Positions 5,824 through 6,202 of a stretch of DNA of 6,202 nt are shown here, piece by piece; positions within the stretch are counted from its first letter, which is position 1; the number at the start of each line of letters is the position of its first letter. This DNA comes from CAVYGB01 sp046734815. Lineage in GTDB: Bacteria > Myxococcota_A > Polyangia > Fen-1088. The notes beneath the pieces were generated by a model that worked only from the letters and a program-made list of their open reading frames with translations, did no database searches and had not been told where the DNA came from. The stretch covers positions 1 through 6,202 of the forward strand of contig JBKPRZ010000742.1 of NCBI GenBank assembly GCA_046734815.1, read 5' to 3'. The translations under genes and the position numbers were made by a program.

Positions 5824-6202
5824 ATGCGCACGTTCATTCGCTTGACCGCCGTCGGCGCCGTGCTCCTGGTGGCGCGCGCGCCCGGCGCCCGCGCGCAGCA
5901 GCAGCCCACGCCGCCGCCCTCGCCGCCCACCACCACGGTCCCGGCGCCCACCGTCCCGGCACCCACGGTCCCGGCGCCCACCGTCCCGGCACCGACCGTC
6001 CCGACGCCCACGGTCCCGGCGCCCACGACTCTCCCCGCGCCCACGACTCTCCCGACGCCCACCACCGTCCCGGCGCCCACCACCACCGTCCCGGGCCCTG
6101 CCACCAACCCGCCCCCCGCCACCACGACTCCAGCTCCCACCACGACCACCCCGCCCGCCGGCCCGGTGACGTACGCCCCGGTGCGGACCACCGCCTACAA
6201 CG
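5824..6202 (+). CDS. Secreted Pro/Thr-rich repeat protein (3' truncated by window edge)
   Basis: 126 codons are visible with no stop before the window ends. Residues 1-24 form a good Sec signal peptide: R2 and R6, a hydrophobic core at about 7-17, and an ARA cleavage site before Q25. Residues 25-39 are Gln/Pro/Thr-rich. Residues 40-88 consist of PAPTV-type repeats that lengthen to PAPTTL and PAPTTTV. Residues 89-113 are further Pro/Thr-rich sequence, and at about 114 composition turns to 'GPVTYAPVRTTAYN', perhaps the start of a folded domain. Pro/Thr linkers of this kind usually space an exported domain from the membrane or wall and can be glycosylated. No family can be named from what is visible. 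Position one base after the envelope-targeted glutaminase, with its own ribosome site, suggests co-expression and the same compartment. Confidence 0.8.
   Translation, partial: MRTFIRLTAVGAVLLVARAPGARAQQQPTPPPSPPTTTVPAPTVPAPTVPAPTVPAPTVPTPTVPAPTTLPAPTTLPTPTTVPAPTTTVPGPATNPPPATTTPAPTTTTPPAGPVTYAPVRTTAYN
5941..6090 (+). repeat. Tandem coding repeat, period 15 then 18 then 21 bp
   Basis: Five 15-bp units (5941-6015) encode PAPTV four times and then PTPTV. Three 18-bp units (6016-6069) encode PAPTTL, PAPTTL and PTPTTV. One 21-bp unit (6070-6090) encodes PAPTTTV. The first and third 15-bp units are identical, and the second and fourth differ at two bases, so the array also reads as a 30-bp higher-order repeat. 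All changes keep frame, and most within the 15-bp block are silent. Confidence 0.9.

Noticed and set aside
4608..6191. Minus-strand open frame (527 codons) with Gly-Ala-Gly-Thr-Val repeats
   Set aside because: It is the reverse complement of the PAPTV coding repeat and the glutaminase gene. The plus strand has the signal peptides, ribosome sites and catalytic motifs.

Overview
This GC-rich window (third codon positions almost always G or C) looks like chromosomal DNA of a Gram-negative bacterium, most likely a myxobacterium or an uncultured relative (Myxococcota). That placement is an inference. It rests on the pairing of a DUF4384-like tail with a caspase-like protease whose 'DSCNSFF...NPRKPGG' and 'SGIFSHEVRSGL' blocks resemble myxobacterial proteins, on the high GC, and on the lipoprotein and Pro/Thr-rich secreted proteins at the right end. 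No RNA gene, insertion sequence, CRISPR array or phage gene was seen.

Layout. (1) The left edge, to 371, holds the 3' end of a plus-strand gene resembling the C-terminal part of DUF4384-type proteins. Its stop overlaps the next start (ATGA). (2) 368-2287 (+) encodes a caspase-family cysteine protease with an intact His134/Cys176 dyad, a textbook EF-hand-type loop and four predicted membrane segments near its C-terminus. (3) 2297-3196 (-) converges on it with only 9 bp between the stops. It encodes a nine-helix bile acid:sodium symporter (BASS/SBF)-type transporter. (4) About 200 bp of divergent intergenic DNA separates that gene from 3400-4455 (+), a CorA/ZntB-family divalent-cation transporter with a GVN motif. 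(5) A 137-bp gap (4456-4592) carries a strong GC-rich hairpin and a small inverted repeat. (6) 4593-5822 (+) encodes a complete class-A glutaminase that carries a lipoprotein-type signal. (7) One base later, a secreted Pro/Thr-rich protein with PAPTV tandem repeats begins at 5824 and runs off the right edge.

How the parts fit together. The first two genes look like one translationally coupled unit, plausibly a regulator or scaffold plus a membrane-tethered, possibly Ca2+-responsive caspase-like protease. The glutaminase and the Pro/Thr-rich protein form a second tight unit, both aimed at the cell envelope. The two transporters between them are divergently transcribed and need not be functionally linked to either unit. 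The points most worth following up are the caspase module, whose topology and trigger are open questions, and the envelope-targeted glutaminase with its repeat-bearing partner.
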